The notes beneath the pieces were generated by a model. The model was not told where the DNA came from. It saw only the letters and a list, made by a program, of their open reading frames with translations, and ran no database searches. DNA of 64,000 bases, taken from contig NZ_LRUF01000026.1 of NCBI RefSeq assembly GCF_001550155.1, positions 567,173-631,172 of the forward strand, written 5' to 3'. Source of the stretch: Pseudoalteromonas arabiensis (lineage in GTDB: Bacteria; Pseudomonadota; Gammaproteobacteria; Enterobacterales; Alteromonadaceae). Below are positions 17,474 through 26,751 of this stretch, one piece after another (position 1 is the stretch's first letter; each line of letters opens with the position of its first letter). A program made the translations under genes and the position numbers.

Positions 17474-20400
17474 ATGAAGAAAATGCTTCATACAGCCCTA
17501 GCTGTATCGATTTCACTTGCTCTAACTGGGCAAGTAGTGGCGGCAGAGCAATCAAATGATGACAAATGGCAGGTGGACGCACCAAAAGGCCAATTCCTAG
17601 ACGCTAAAATTAGTGTTGAGCAGGGCACGTGGATGAATGTGGATATTAGCCCTGATGGTAAAACTCTGGTGTTTGACCTACTTGGCGATATTTATACCAT
17701 GCCAATGTCGGGTGGTACTGCAACGCAATTAACCAGTGATATTGCATGGCAAATGCAACCACGCTTTAGCCCTGATGGTAAGCACATTGCGTTTACTTCA
17801 GACCAAGGTGGTGGCGATAACATATGGGTTATGGATTTAAACGGTGAAAACCAGAAAGCAGTAACGAACGAAACATTTCGTTTGTTAAATAGCCCTGCTT
17901 GGAGCCCTGATGGTGACTACTTAGTTGCGCGTAAGCATTTTACTGCAAGCCGCTCTTTAGGGGCTGGTGAAGTATGGCTTTACCACAAAGCGGGTGGTAA
18001 AGGTGTACAGCTAACTGCACGCGAAAATGACCAAAAAGACTTAGGTGAACCAATGTTCTCACCGGATGGTCGTTATGTGTATTTCTCGCATGATGCAACG
18101 CCGGGTAAAACATTCCATTACTCTAAAGACTCTGTAGCGGGTATTTATAAAATTAAACGCTATGACCGTGAAACCGGTGAGATTGAAACAATTATTGATG
18201 GTATGGGTGGGGCTATTCGACCTACACCTTCACCAGATGGTAAAAAGCTTGCGTATATCAAGCGTGATGACTTCCAAACTAGCTTGTATTTATATGATCT
18301 GCACACCGGTGAGCATACAAAGCTTTATGGTGAGCTTGAGCGTGATATGCAAGAGACATGGGCTATTCATGGCGTATACCCAACAATTGCTTGGACACCA
18401 GATAACGAACAACTGGTCTTTTGGGCGGGTGGGTCAATCCATAAACTAGATGTCGATGATAAGTCTGTCTCGGCTATTCCATTTAAAGTTGAAACTAATA
18501 AGCAAATTCAAAAAGCCGTGCGCTTTACACAAAATATTGATAGCGACAATTTTGATGTGAAAATGCTGCGCAATGTACAAATCTCACCGGATGGTGAAAC
18601 GGCTATTTTTGAAGCGCTAGGTCATATTTATAAACGTGATTTAGAGTCTGGCAAAGTGAAGCGCTTGACTAAGCAAGACGATCACTTTGAATTATTTCCG
18701 CAGTTCTCACGTGATGGTAAGAAGATTGTTTACACCACATGGGATGATAACGAACAGGGCTCAATCCGTGTTGTATCTGCGCGCAGTGGCCGTGGCGATA
18801 CGATTACTAAAGAACCAGGTAAATATGTAGAGCCAACATTTAGCCCAGATGGTAAAACGGTTGTTTATCGTAAAGCGTCTGGCGGCAGTATCCTTAACCC
18901 GACATGGTCATTAGAGCCTGGTATTTACTCAGTAAGTGCTAAAGGCGGTGATTCAACACTTATCACTAAATCAGGTTATCAGCCGCAATTTGGTGCAGCG
19001 AACGACCGTATATATGTGATGAGTCCTTGGCCAAAGCCAACATTAAGTGTTGTTGAACTTGAATCAAAGCAAGTTCGTAAACTTTATGAATCAGAGCATG
19101 CAACAGAGTTTAGAGTATCACCGAATGGTCAATACTTAGCGTTTGCAGAGCGTTTTAAAGTATTTGTTACGCCATTTGTTGAGCGCGGCAAAACCATTAA
19201 TATTGGCCCGAAAGATAGCCAATTCCCAATTGAGCAGCTTTCTGTTCGCGCGGGTGAGAACATCAGCTGGAGTGGCACAAGCGATAAACTTTATTGGAGC
19301 TTAGGCCCTGAGTTATATCATGCAAGTCTAGCGGGTTTATTTGATATTAACCAAAATGAAGAGACTGATTTTAAAGTTAAAAGCGGCGACAACATCGGTT
19401 TTACAAAAACCATGGCGGAGCCTAACTCAGTCTTTGCGTTCACTGGCGCGCGCATTATCACCATGAACGGTGAGCAGGTTATTGAAAACGGCGTTATTGT
19501 AACTGATGGTAAGCATATTAAAGCGGTTGGCAGTAAAGACAGTGTTGCTATTCCTAAAGGTGCTGAGGTAATTGATGTAACCGGCAAGACGATTATGCCA
19601 GGGATTGTTGATGCGCATGCGCATGGCTCGCAAGGTAGCGATGAGATCATTCCACAGCAAAACTGGAAGAACTTAGCAGGTTTAGCGTTAGGTGTAACAA
19701 CGATTCACGATCCATCAAACGACACCACTGAGATTTTTGCTGCAAGCGAAATGCAAAAAGCAGGCATGATTGTCGGCCCTCGTATTTTCTCCACGGGTAC
19801 CATTTTATATGGTGCGAATATGCCAGGTTACACGTCGCATATTGATTCGTTAGAAGATGCCAAATTCCACCTTGAGCGCTTAAAGAAAGTGGGCGCGTTT
19901 AGTGTTAAATCCTATAACCAACCACGCCGTGAACAGCGCCAGCAAGTGATTGAGGCAGGTCGTGAACTTGAAATGATGGTTGTGCCAGAGGGCGGTTCAC
20001 TACTGCAGCACAACTTAACCATGGTGGTTGATGGTCATACGGGTATTGAACACTCAATTCCTGTTGCCAATATCTATGATGATATTCGCCAGCTTTGGTC
20101 ACAAAGTGATGTAGGTTACACACCGACACTGGGTGTCGCATACGGTGGTATTTGGGGTGAAAATTATTGGTACGATAAGACCGATGTGTGGAATCACCCA
20201 CGCTTAAGTAAGTTTGTGCCAAAGAATCAGCTTTTACCTCGCTCAATGCGTCGTGTTAAGGCGCCCGATCATCACTATAACCACTTTAACAATGCCCGTG
20301 TTGCCAAAGAGCTGCAAGACTTAGGTGTTTTAGTGAACCTAGGTGCTCACGGCCAACGTGAAGGTTTAGCCGCACATTGGGAAATTTGGATGTTTGCGCA

Positions 20401-20659
20401 AGGTGGTATGACACCACTTGAAGCAATTCGTGCAGCAACCTTAGATCCTGCTAAATACATTGGCCTTGATAACAACATCGGTTCACTTGAGGCGGGTAAG
20501 CTTGCCGATTTAATCGTTATTGACGGTAACCCGCTAACGAATATTCGTGATACAGATAAAATCGATTACACCATGATTAATGGTCGTTTATTTGATGCAG
20601 CAACCATGAACGAAGTGGGTGAAAAAAAACGCGAAAAGTTATATTTTGAAAAAATCTAA
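17474..20659 (+). CDS. Exported PD40/TolB-like propeller amidohydrolase
   Basis: 1061 aa. The signal peptide is about 1-24 (MKKMLHTALAVSISLALTGQVVAA). Residues about 45-620 carry repeated PD40/WD40-like blades (FSPDGKxIxF). The C-terminal third (about 655-1045) is an amidohydrolase: GKTIMPGIVDAHAHG gives the HxH metal motif, later VNLGAHGQREGLAAHWE and LGSLEAGKLADLIVID. Periplasmic or outer-membrane-associated hydrolase, possibly a peptidase or prolidase-like amidohydrolase. The substrate is unknown. Monocistronic with a terminator. Confidence 0.9.
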   Translation: MKKMLHTALAVSISLALTGQVVAAEQSNDDKWQVDAPKGQFLDAKISVEQGTWMNVDISPDGKTLVFDLLGDIYTMPMSGGTATQLTSDIAWQMQPRFSPDGKHIAFTSDQGGGDNIWVMDLNGENQKAVTNETFRLLNSPAWSPDGDYLVARKHFTASRSLGAGEVWLYHKAGGKGVQLTARENDQKDLGEPMFSPDGRYVYFSHDATPGKTFHYSKDSVAGIYKIKRYDRETGEIETIIDGMGGAIRPTPSPDGKKLAYIKRDDFQTSLYLYDLHTGEHTKLYGELERDMQETWAIHGVYPTIAWTPDNEQLVFWAGGSIHKLDVDDKSVSAIPFKVETNKQIQKAVRFTQNIDSDNFDVKMLRNVQISPDGETAIFEALGHIYKRDLESGKVKRLTKQDDHFELFPQFSRDGKKIVYTTWDDNEQGSIRVVSARSGRGDTITKEPGKYVEPTFSPDGKTVVYRKASGGSILNPTWSLEPGIYSVSAKGGDSTLITKSGYQPQFGAANDRIYVMSPWPKPTLSVVELESKQVRKLYESEHATEFRVSPNGQYLAFAERFKVFVTPFVERGKTINIGPKDSQFPIEQLSVRAGENISWSGTSDKLYWSLGPELYHASLAGLFDINQNEETDFKVKSGDNIGFTKTMAEPNSVFAFTGARIITMNGEQVIENGVIVTDGKHIKAVGSKDSVAIPKGAEVIDVTGKTIMPGIVDAHAHGSQGSDEIIPQQNWKNLAGLALGVTTIHDPSNDTTEIFAASEMQKAGMIVGPRIFSTGTILYGANMPGYTSHIDSLEDAKFHLERLKKVGAFSVKSYNQPRREQRQQVIEAGRELEMMVVPEGGSLLQHNLTMVVDGHTGIEHSIPVANIYDDIRQLWSQSDVGYTPTLGVAYGGIWGENYWYDKTDVWNHPRLSKFVPKNQLLPRSMRRVKAPDHHYNHFNNARVAKELQDLGVLVNLGAHGQREGLAAHWEIWMFAQGGMTPLEAIRAATLDPAKYIGLDNNIGSLEAGKLADLIVIDGNPLTNIRDTDKIDYTMINGRLFDAATMNEVGEKKREKLYFEKI

Positions 20660-20679
20660 CATAGCGAAAATCTAAACTG

Positions 20680-20705
20680 AAAGCGGCCATAGTGCCGCTT
20701 TTTTA
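20680..20705 (+). terminator. Terminator after the amidohydrolase gene
   Basis: Stem AAAGCGGC / GCCGCTTT, loop CATAGT, followed by T residues; shared with the convergent TetR gene. Confidence 0.85.
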
Positions 20706-20713
20706 TTGTTTAT

Positions 20714-21256
20714 TCATTGTTTTAAATGAGGAAACTGTTTAATTCCTACCAGTTTTGCTTGGCAGATCATACCCTCAACGAGTGTCATCAAATAGTGGCT
20801 GTACGAGCCCAACTGCGAACTTTCCATGTTATTACACGCTGATAAACGCTGTTTTATTAACTGCTGCACTGCCATTTTATGCTCTTTGCAGGCTTGATTA
20901 ATTGGGTTGGCAGGATCAGCAAATTCGGCTGCAGTGTTAATAAATAAACAGCCATTAAAATCACCTAATTCAGTCACTTTAGAATTAAACCACGCTTCAT
21001 GGCAGCTGATCAAAGCGACTTTAAATTCTTCAATAGTTGTTTGCTTGCTGGTGGCTTGCGTTAACCAATTTAAAAACCTGTTATGTCGCTCACTAAGGCA
21101 CGCTAGTAATAGTTCATCTTTACTTACGAAATGGTGGTACATGGTTTTTTTAGCGACACCCGCGACACTAATAATCTCGTTTATTCCCACACTATGAATG
21201 CCTTTTTGATAAAAAAGTGACAGGGCGGTCAAAATAATATGTGTTCGTTTATCCAT
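20714..21256 (-). CDS. TetR/AcrR family repressor
   Basis: 180 aa. The N-terminal HTH (RTHIILTALSLFYQKGIHSVGINEIISVAGVAKKTMYHHFVSKDELL) is a standard TetR domain; the C-terminal ligand domain contains LGDFNGCLFINTAAEF, seen in the group whose members are often named after stress or electrophile-response repressors. Divergent from the HPP gene. Two matching palindromes in the short intergenic region are its likely operators, so it should repress the HPP gene and perhaps itself. Confidence 0.9.
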   Translation of the reverse strand: MDKRTHIILTALSLFYQKGIHSVGINEIISVAGVAKKTMYHHFVSKDELLLACLSERHNRFLNWLTQATSKQTTIEEFKVALISCHEAWFNSKVTELGDFNGCLFINTAAEFADPANPINQACKEHKMAVQQLIKQRLSACNNMESSQLGSYSHYLMTLVEGMICQAKLVGIKQFPHLKQ

Positions 21257-21287
21257 AACAAGATCTCAATTGGCGACTAATGATAGC

Positions 21288-21317
21288 TTGACAGAAGTAG
21301 ACCGACTTGTCTACCAT
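21288..21317 (+). promoter_or_regulatory. Candidate promoter of the HPP gene
   Basis: A perfect -35 TTGACA (21288-21293) and weak -10 TACCAT (21312-21317) with 18-bp spacing. The first TetR operator covers the spacer and the start of the -10. Confidence 0.5.
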
Positions 21318-21343
21318 TTGCCGAGTAGACAAATCGGTCTACT
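21296..21343. promoter_or_regulatory. Twin TetR operators
   Basis: Site 1, AGTAGACCGACTTGTCTAC (21296-21314), and site 2, AGTAGACAAATCGGTCTACT (21324-21343), are inverted copies of each other: the reverse complement of site 2 is AGTAGACCGATTTGTCTACT, differing from site 1 at one base over 19. Each is itself an imperfect palindrome with TAGAC/GTCTA arms. Their position between tetR and the HPP gene, over the promoter, makes them probable binding sites of the adjacent TetR protein. Confidence 0.85.
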
Positions 21344-21356
21344 TTTAGGAGGCGTT

Positions 21357-21833
21357 ATGGAAAATAAGGTGAGTAAAGCGGCTATCGCAGGTGTAATTGC
21401 TTGTATGGCAATTTTTGTGTTGGCCTATTTACAGCAATTAGGAAATTACGGTATTTGGTTGATGGCACCATTTGGTGCAACTGCGGTGTTGGTATTTGGT
21501 GTACCACACAGCCCGCTTGCGAAAGCGAAAAATGTCATCGGAGGGCACCTTTTGACTGCATTAATTGGCGTTGTATTTGTAAATTATGTCGGTGTAGGGC
21601 CTGTTGAAATTGCTATCGCCACAGGGCTGGCAATCAGTCTCATGATGTTGACAGACACAATACATCCCGCGGCAGGGGCAAATCCAATTTTGATTATGCA
21701 ATCTTTGCAAAGTTGGGATTTCTTAGTAATGCCCGTACTGATTGGCACTATTTTTATTGTGCTATTTGGTTATTTTAGTCAATGGCTATTAAATATTCAG
21801 CTGGATGAATATAAAAAAACCACTAACGAGTAG
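21357..21833 (+). CDS. HPP family integral membrane protein
   Basis: 158 aa from the ATG at 21357, chosen because AGGAGG lies 6 bases upstream and because an earlier in-frame ATG would translate through the operators. Four hydrophobic helices. The family-naming motif appears twice in variant form (APFGATAVLVFGVPHSPLAKAKNVIGGH and DTIHPAAGANP). HPP proteins are inner-membrane proteins; some have been linked to nitrite transport. Expression is probably induced when the divergent TetR repressor releases. Confidence 0.88.
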   Translation: MENKVSKAAIAGVIACMAIFVLAYLQQLGNYGIWLMAPFGATAVLVFGVPHSPLAKAKNVIGGHLLTALIGVVFVNYVGVGPVEIAIATGLAISLMMLTDTIHPAAGANPILIMQSLQSWDFLVMPVLIGTIFIVLFGYFSQWLLNIQLDEYKKTTNE

Positions 21834-21841
21834 TGGTTTTT
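21815..21841. terminator. Bidirectional terminator overlapping the HPP stop codon
   Basis: Stem AAAAACCACTA / TAGTGGTTTTT, loop ACGAG. The TAG stop of the HPP gene (21831-21833) is the first three bases of the 3' arm, so the gene's last codons form the terminator. It also serves the convergent small gene. Confidence 0.85.
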
Positions 21842-21863
21842 AAAATTATTAAGTGTAAGTAAA

Positions 21864-22241
21864 TTACACAACACCACGTGGTAAACGACAATCGTGGTCT
21901 TTTTCAGCTAGGTTAACGATCCAAAGTTCTTCAGCTTTGTAACCATCATCGTTTGCTTTAACAACAGTGAATGATGCTTTTTTTGCTGTTTTAGCTGGCG
22001 CAGCGGTTTTAGTTTTGGTTTTTTTCGCTGGGGCTTTTGGTGCTTCTTCTGCCTTAGGCTCAGCTGTTTTACCAGAAGTAAGCTCTTCAGTCAGCGCTGC
22101 AACATCGGCTAGGCGCAAGTTTTTGCCACCATCGATGCTATACCAACCAGGTTTTGTAGTAATTTCAGGTTTCTTACCATTCGCTGCTTCGTATGCTGCT
22201 TCGAAGGCATTTAACACTTCTGTTTTGTCTAGTTTGCTCAT
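21864..22241 (-). CDS. Small protein with Ala/Lys-rich linker, unknown function
   Basis: 125 aa. A conserved-looking N-terminal part (1-55, with GWYSIDGGKNLRLADVAAL) is joined by a low-complexity Ala/Pro/Lys linker (about 58-90) to a short C-terminal segment (VVKANDDGYKAEELWIVNLAEKDHDCRLPRGVV). It is strongly basic in the middle, which could suit nucleic-acid binding, but no domain is recognised. Monocistronic. Real by its coding pattern and ribosome-binding site (AGGGTCTCTG before ATG). Confidence 0.7.
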   Translation of the reverse strand: MSKLDKTEVLNAFEAAYEAANGKKPEITTKPGWYSIDGGKNLRLADVAALTEELTSGKTAEPKAEEAPKAPAKKTKTKTAAPAKTAKKASFTVVKANDDGYKAEELWIVNLAEKDHDCRLPRGVV

Positions 22242-22390
22242 CAGAGACCCTATACGTTGTAAACACAGATTAAGAATATATATTTATACCTATTTTCAGC
22301 TTACTTTTCAATTTTTTGCGATTTTCCTTCCATTTTTCGCTCATAACCGCCAAAATTTGCACAAAATAGAGGGTTGGAGAACGGTTTTAT

Positions 22391-23143
22391 ATGCAACGCA
22401 AACAATTTACTCAATTACTAAATGACATTCTTAAGCCTGAATTAATCGCTGATTTCTGCCCCAACGGTTTACAAGTTGAAGGCGCGAGTGAGGTAAAAAA
22501 AATAGTAACGGGTGTAACAGCAAGCCAAGCATTGATTGATGCAGCGATAGCCGAAAATGCAGATACAATTTTGGTACATCACGGCTACTTTTGGAAAGGG
22601 GAGTCGCAGTCAATTACGGGTATGAAAAAACGCCGTATTGCAGCGCTTTTAAAGAATGATATTAATTTATATGGCTATCATTTGCCGCTAGATATACACC
22701 CCGACATTGGTAATAACGCGCAATTGGCAAAGTTACTCGATATTGAGTTTACTGCTGGGCTTGAATCCGGTCCTAATAGTGTGCCGGTAAAAGGGCGTTT
22801 AAAAACACCATTAACGGGTGAAGAATTTGCCGACAAAATTGCCCAAGTACTCAATCGCGCACCGTTAACAAGCTTAGTTAGAGAAGAGAAAATTGACACT
22901 ATTGCTTGGTGTACTGGTGGTGGGCAAGGGTATATTGATTTAGCTGCCTCGCAGGATATTGATGCTTATTTGACAGGTGAAGCATCTGAACAAACGATTC
23001 ACAGCTCACGTGAACAAGGTATCGATTTTTTTGCAGCAGGTCACCATGCGACAGAGCGCTACGGCATTAAAGCTCTGGGTGAGTTATTAGCTGAGCAGCA
23101 TGGTTTTGATGTCACCTTTATTGATATCGATAACCCTGTCTGA
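22391..23143 (+). CDS. Nif3/YbgI-like dinuclear metal-binding protein
   Basis: 250 aa, the short YbgI form without the inserted PII-like domain. Metal ligands: ILVHHGYFW (HH), Y-x-H-P-L-D in GYHLPLDIHPDIGNN, and the C-terminal AGHHATERYG with E. Family members are hexameric rings with a two-metal site; the physiological reaction is unsettled, although annotated as GTP cyclohydrolase I type 2 in places. GGAG stands 11 bases before the ATG. Confidence 0.9.
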   Translation: MQRKQFTQLLNDILKPELIADFCPNGLQVEGASEVKKIVTGVTASQALIDAAIAENADTILVHHGYFWKGESQSITGMKKRRIAALLKNDINLYGYHLPLDIHPDIGNNAQLAKLLDIEFTAGLESGPNSVPVKGRLKTPLTGEEFADKIAQVLNRAPLTSLVREEKIDTIAWCTGGGQGYIDLAASQDIDAYLTGEASEQTIHSSREQGIDFFAAGHHATERYGIKALGELLAEQHGFDVTFIDIDNPV

Positions 23144-23225
23144 TTCTATGGAGACTACTGCGCCTTTGCATCAAAGCAGTGGCGCATATTTCACGGGCCA
23201 ATGGACTGAACCAGCAAGGGAGCAT

Positions 23226-23263
23226 AAAAGCCCATGTAACCATGTCAGTTACATGAGCTTTTA
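23226..23263. terminator. Bidirectional terminator, ybgI/metR
   Basis: CATGTAAC (23233-23240) pairs with GTTACATG (23248-23255), extended outward by AAAAGC/GCTTTT (23226-23231 and 23257-23262). It sits between the convergent Nif3-like and metR genes. Confidence 0.8.
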
Positions 23264-24151
23264 TTAACGGCCGTTATTTTGTTTACAGGTATTTAAAAAG
23301 TGGCGATAAACAGGGTTATCTTTCATATTTTTTTTCATTGCTAAATACATCGGGCGTGTTAACCCTAACGCACCTAACGGAATCGATTTAATAAGCCCTT
23401 GGCTTTCATAAGGGGTCACTAACCAATCGGGCAAAGCCGCAACCCCCATACCAGCACTCACCAACTGGAAAATCAATAAGCCTTGGTCAACCGTTTTCAG
23501 CGTGCCATCGAATCGTGCATTTTGGATAAAATGTTTAAAGATATCTTGGCGTTCACGTGGAATGGGGTAAGAAATTATCGTTTCGTTTTTTAAATCCAGT
23601 GCGGTGACATAGGCTTTTTTGGCCAGTTCATGATCAGGTGAAACAATCAGTTTTAACTTAAAGTCGAATAAGTGTGCGTATTCTAATTTGTCTGGCTCAC
23701 GGATATCAGAGGTGAGTACTAAGTCCAGTTCATCATTGATTAGATCAGGAATAGCGTCATAACTAAAGCCTCTTTCATAATCGACTTTAATATCTGGCCA
23801 AAAGTTGTTGAACTCTTTTATAGTCGGTAATAGCCAGTGAAAGCAAGCATGGCATTCGACACTTAAGCGCAGGTTTGAAATTGGCTGATTAAGGCTTTCT
23901 TTTAAACGGCATTTTGTCGCTTCAACACGCGGTAAAACTTCGTTTGCTAACTCCAGTAACAGCATACCTTGTGGCGTGAAGCGCACAGGCTGCGTTTTAC
24001 GCTCGAAAAGTTGACAGTCTAATTTATTCTCAAGATCTTTAATTTGATGCGATAAAGCCGATTGCGTTAGAAACAACTCTCGGGCTGTATTGACCAAAGA
24101 TCCTGTTTCTTTAAGGGTTGCTATGGTTTTTAAGTGTTTAATATCGATCAT
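23264..24151 (-). CDS. metR: MetR, LysR-type activator of methionine genes
   Basis: 295 aa. LysR HTH at the N-terminus (MIDIKHLKTIATLKETGSLVNTARELFLTQSALSHQIKDLENKLDCQLFERK), and an effector domain with SVECHACFHWLLPTI, characteristic of MetR, which uses homocysteine as co-inducer. It activates metE and related genes. Divergent from metE with a 287-bp shared regulatory region, the same arrangement as in enterobacteria. A TGAGT-CAA-ACTCA palindrome lies 24 bases upstream of its start. Confidence 0.92.
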   Translation of the reverse strand: MIDIKHLKTIATLKETGSLVNTARELFLTQSALSHQIKDLENKLDCQLFERKTQPVRFTPQGMLLLELANEVLPRVEATKCRLKESLNQPISNLRLSVECHACFHWLLPTIKEFNNFWPDIKVDYERGFSYDAIPDLINDELDLVLTSDIREPDKLEYAHLFDFKLKLIVSPDHELAKKAYVTALDLKNETIISYPIPRERQDIFKHFIQNARFDGTLKTVDQGLLIFQLVSAGMGVAALPDWLVTPYESQGLIKSIPLGALGLTRPMYLAMKKNMKDNPVYRHFLNTCKQNNGR

Positions 24152-24224
24152 CTTTAAAAAATCTCATGAAAAATGTGAGTCAAACTCAGATTATGGACAT
24201 AGTACGCCTACAATTATGTTTTTT

Positions 24225-24240
24225 CAACGTCTAGACGTCT
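24225..24240. promoter_or_regulatory. Tandem MetJ boxes
   Basis: Two adjacent 8-mers, CAACGTCT (6/8) and AGACGTCT (8/8 match to the met-box consensus AGACGTCT). MetJ with S-adenosylmethionine binds two or more contiguous boxes. Located in the metR-metE intergenic region. Confidence 0.85.
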
Positions 24241-24409
24241 AAAGTTTCAGAGGAATTTTACCTCATATTTACAATATACTTTTATTAATCAAATTGACAG
24301 CGTTGTCATTTATATTTTACTTAAATTATTTTTTAAATCCATGAAATTACCTCAAGTTGAAACTGAGAAAGCATCAGTTGAATTAGCTTTATCTCATCGC
24401 TAATGTTTT

Positions 24410-24425
24410 AGACATCTAAACAGCT
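24410..24425. promoter_or_regulatory. Second MetJ box pair near the metE start
   Basis: AGACATCT (7/8) followed directly by AAACAGCT (5/8), ending 13 bases before the ATG at 24439. It would let MetJ bind at two places in the same region. Confidence 0.55.
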
Positions 24426-24438
24426 AAATGGAATGGGT

Positions 24439-26712
24439 ATGGCACAATTACATAATTTAGGCTTTCCTCGAATAGGAAAGAAACGTGAGTTAAAGTTCGC
24501 AATAGAATCTTATTGGGCAGGAAAAATAAACCAGCAAGTATTACTCGAACGAGGTAAGTCTATTCGGCAAGAAAACTGGGCACTACAAGCTAATGCCGGT
24601 ATTGACTTACTGCCTGTAGGTGACTTTGCTTGGTATGATCATGTTTTGAATACATCACTTTTGGTGGGAGCAATTCCAAAGCGCCACTGTAGTGAGGAAG
24701 GTAACGTTGACTTAGATACACTTTTTAGAATTGCTAGAGGGCAAGCGCCTACTGGATGTCAATGTGCGGCAAGTGAGATGACAAAATGGTTTAATACAAA
24801 TTATCACTATATTGTTCCTGAGTTATCGGAAGATCAAACATTCGCACTGACTTGGACTGAACTATTTGAGCATGTGCAAGAAGCTCATCAATTAGGCCAC
24901 AAGGTGAAGCCTGTGTTGGTTGGCCCTGTGACTTATTTACATTTGGCTAAGCCTGCAGGAAAGCCGTTTGATACGTTATCATTACTAGAAAAGCTTTTAC
25001 CTGTCTATCAACAGGTATTAGCTAAGCTTGCGAAGCTGGGTGTTGAGTGGGTTCAAATAGATGAACCTGTTCTTGCCTTAGAATTAAACTCTGGCCAGCA
25101 AAAAGCACTTAAAACAAGTTTTGCGACGCTTTCAGGACAAGGTGTGAAGTTACTAGTTGCCAGTTATTTTGACTCAGTAAATGATTATGTTGCCGATATA
25201 GCTAATTACCCTGTAGACGGTGTGCATTTTGATTGTGTTGCAGGAAATGTCGATATATCAAAGCTTGATACCTTAATCACACAGCAACAGGTACTTTCAC
25301 TGGGTATTATTGACGGTCGTAATATATGGCGCAGTGATTTAACGCAAAAGTATTCTGTATTGCACGCGTTAGCTAAAAAAAGAGGCGATAACCTGTGGCT
25401 TGCGCCATCTTGTTCGTTGCTTCATACACCTGTCGATTTAGACCAAGAGCAGCAATTAGAGGGGGAAATAAAATCGTGGCTTGCTTTTGCCAAACAAAAA
25501 GGCGAAGAGTTACAACTATTGCGTAATGCGCTTAACACAGGGCAAACACAGTTGCTGTATGATTACAGTGAGCCAGTTAAGAAACGTTTAATATCAGCGA
25601 GAGTTAATAATCAAGATGTGCAAAACCGTCTGAGTACACTAACTAACAAAGATGCTAAACGGTCTAGTCCATTCTCAGTTCGAATAGCCAAACAGCAAAG
25701 CGCACTTGGGCTACCTTTACTACCGACCACCACGATAGGATCTTTCCCGCAAACTCAATCGATACGTAAAGCACGTAAAGAATTTAAAGCGGGGGTTTTG
25801 CCTGCTGCTGAGTACCGTCAGCAGATGGAAGCAGAAATTCGCTATGCTGTTGAAGAGCAAGAAGCGTTACAGCTCGATGTTTTGGTGCATGGTGAGGCAG
25901 AGCGTAACGATATGGTTGAGTACTTTGCGGAGTTTTTGCAAGGCTTTGCATTCACCCAATTTGGGTGGGTACAAAGTTATGGAACGCGTTGTGTAAAACC
26001 CCCGATTATTTGGGGCGATGTGTCGAGAGAGCAATCTATGACAGTTGAATGGACGCGCTATGCACAATCTCTAACAACGAAGAAAATGAAAGGCATGCTA
26101 ACGGGTCCAGTGACTATTCTATTTTGGTCATTTATCCGTGATGATTTAGATAAATCTACCATTGCTAAGCAAATAGCATTAGCGCTTCGTGATGAAGTTG
26201 TCGATTTAGAGCAAGCTGGTATAAAGATAATTCAAATTGATGAGCCCGCTTTTAGAGAAGGTATGCCATTAAAATCAAGTGACTGGCAATCGTACTTGGA
26301 CTGGGCTGCTTATGCGTTTCGTGTTTGTGCATCGAAAGTGGCAGATGAAACACAAATTCATACTCATATGTGTTATGCGGAGTTTAACGACATCATAGCG
26401 GGTATTGCAGACACGGATGCAGATGTCATCACGATAGAAACATCTCGTTCAAATATGGAGCTATTAAAAGCATTTGAGGATTTTGATTATCCGAATGATA
26501 TCGGGCCAGGGGTGTATGATATTCACAGCCCAAATATCCCCGATATTGCTTGGATTAAGAACTTAATTCACAAAGCGGCTAAAAAAGTGCCAGTAGAGAG
26601 GCTCTGGGTCAACCCTGACTGCGGTCTAAAAACCCGCGGTTGGGAAGAAACACGCTTAGCATTACAAAATATGGTTACTGCCGCTAAAGAGTTACGCCGA
26701 GAGTTAGGCTAA
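24439..26712 (+). CDS. metE: Cobalamin-independent methionine synthase
   Basis: 757 aa from the ATG at 24439 (GGAA 6 bases upstream; an ATG two codons earlier is in frame). It transfers methyl from 5-methyltetrahydropteroyl-triglutamate to homocysteine. Two related barrels: the N-terminal NLGFPRIGKKRELKFAIESYW and the C-terminal catalytic half (about 425-757) with LPTTTIGSFPQT, HGEAERNDMVEYF, HTHMCYAEF and NPDCGLKTRGWEET, supplying the zinc ligands (His, Cys, Glu, Cys). Controlled by the flanking MetJ boxes and probably MetR. Confidence 0.97.
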   Translation: MAQLHNLGFPRIGKKRELKFAIESYWAGKINQQVLLERGKSIRQENWALQANAGIDLLPVGDFAWYDHVLNTSLLVGAIPKRHCSEEGNVDLDTLFRIARGQAPTGCQCAASEMTKWFNTNYHYIVPELSEDQTFALTWTELFEHVQEAHQLGHKVKPVLVGPVTYLHLAKPAGKPFDTLSLLEKLLPVYQQVLAKLAKLGVEWVQIDEPVLALELNSGQQKALKTSFATLSGQGVKLLVASYFDSVNDYVADIANYPVDGVHFDCVAGNVDISKLDTLITQQQVLSLGIIDGRNIWRSDLTQKYSVLHALAKKRGDNLWLAPSCSLLHTPVDLDQEQQLEGEIKSWLAFAKQKGEELQLLRNALNTGQTQLLYDYSEPVKKRLISARVNNQDVQNRLSTLTNKDAKRSSPFSVRIAKQQSALGLPLLPTTTIGSFPQTQSIRKARKEFKAGVLPAAEYRQQMEAEIRYAVEEQEALQLDVLVHGEAERNDMVEYFAEFLQGFAFTQFGWVQSYGTRCVKPPIIWGDVSREQSMTVEWTRYAQSLTTKKMKGMLTGPVTILFWSFIRDDLDKSTIAKQIALALRDEVVDLEQAGIKIIQIDEPAFREGMPLKSSDWQSYLDWAAYAFRVCASKVADETQIHTHMCYAEFNDIIAGIADTDADVITIETSRSNMELLKAFEDFDYPNDIGPGVYDIHSPNIPDIAWIKNLIHKAAKKVPVERLWVNPDCGLKTRGWEETRLALQNMVTAAKELRRELG

Positions 26713-26727
26713 CCTCATAAACATACT

Positions 26728-26751
26728 AAGCCTAAGTAACTCTTAGGCTTT
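26728..26751. terminator. Bidirectional terminator after metE
   Basis: Stem AAGCCTAAG / CTTAGGCTT, loop TAACT. It overlaps the stop codon of the convergent GGDEF-EAL gene. Confidence 0.75.

Noticed and set aside
23148..23267. A 39-codon ORF after the Nif3-like gene
   Set aside because: There is no ribosome-binding site, and its end is the terminator hairpin. The composition is not protein-like beyond chance.
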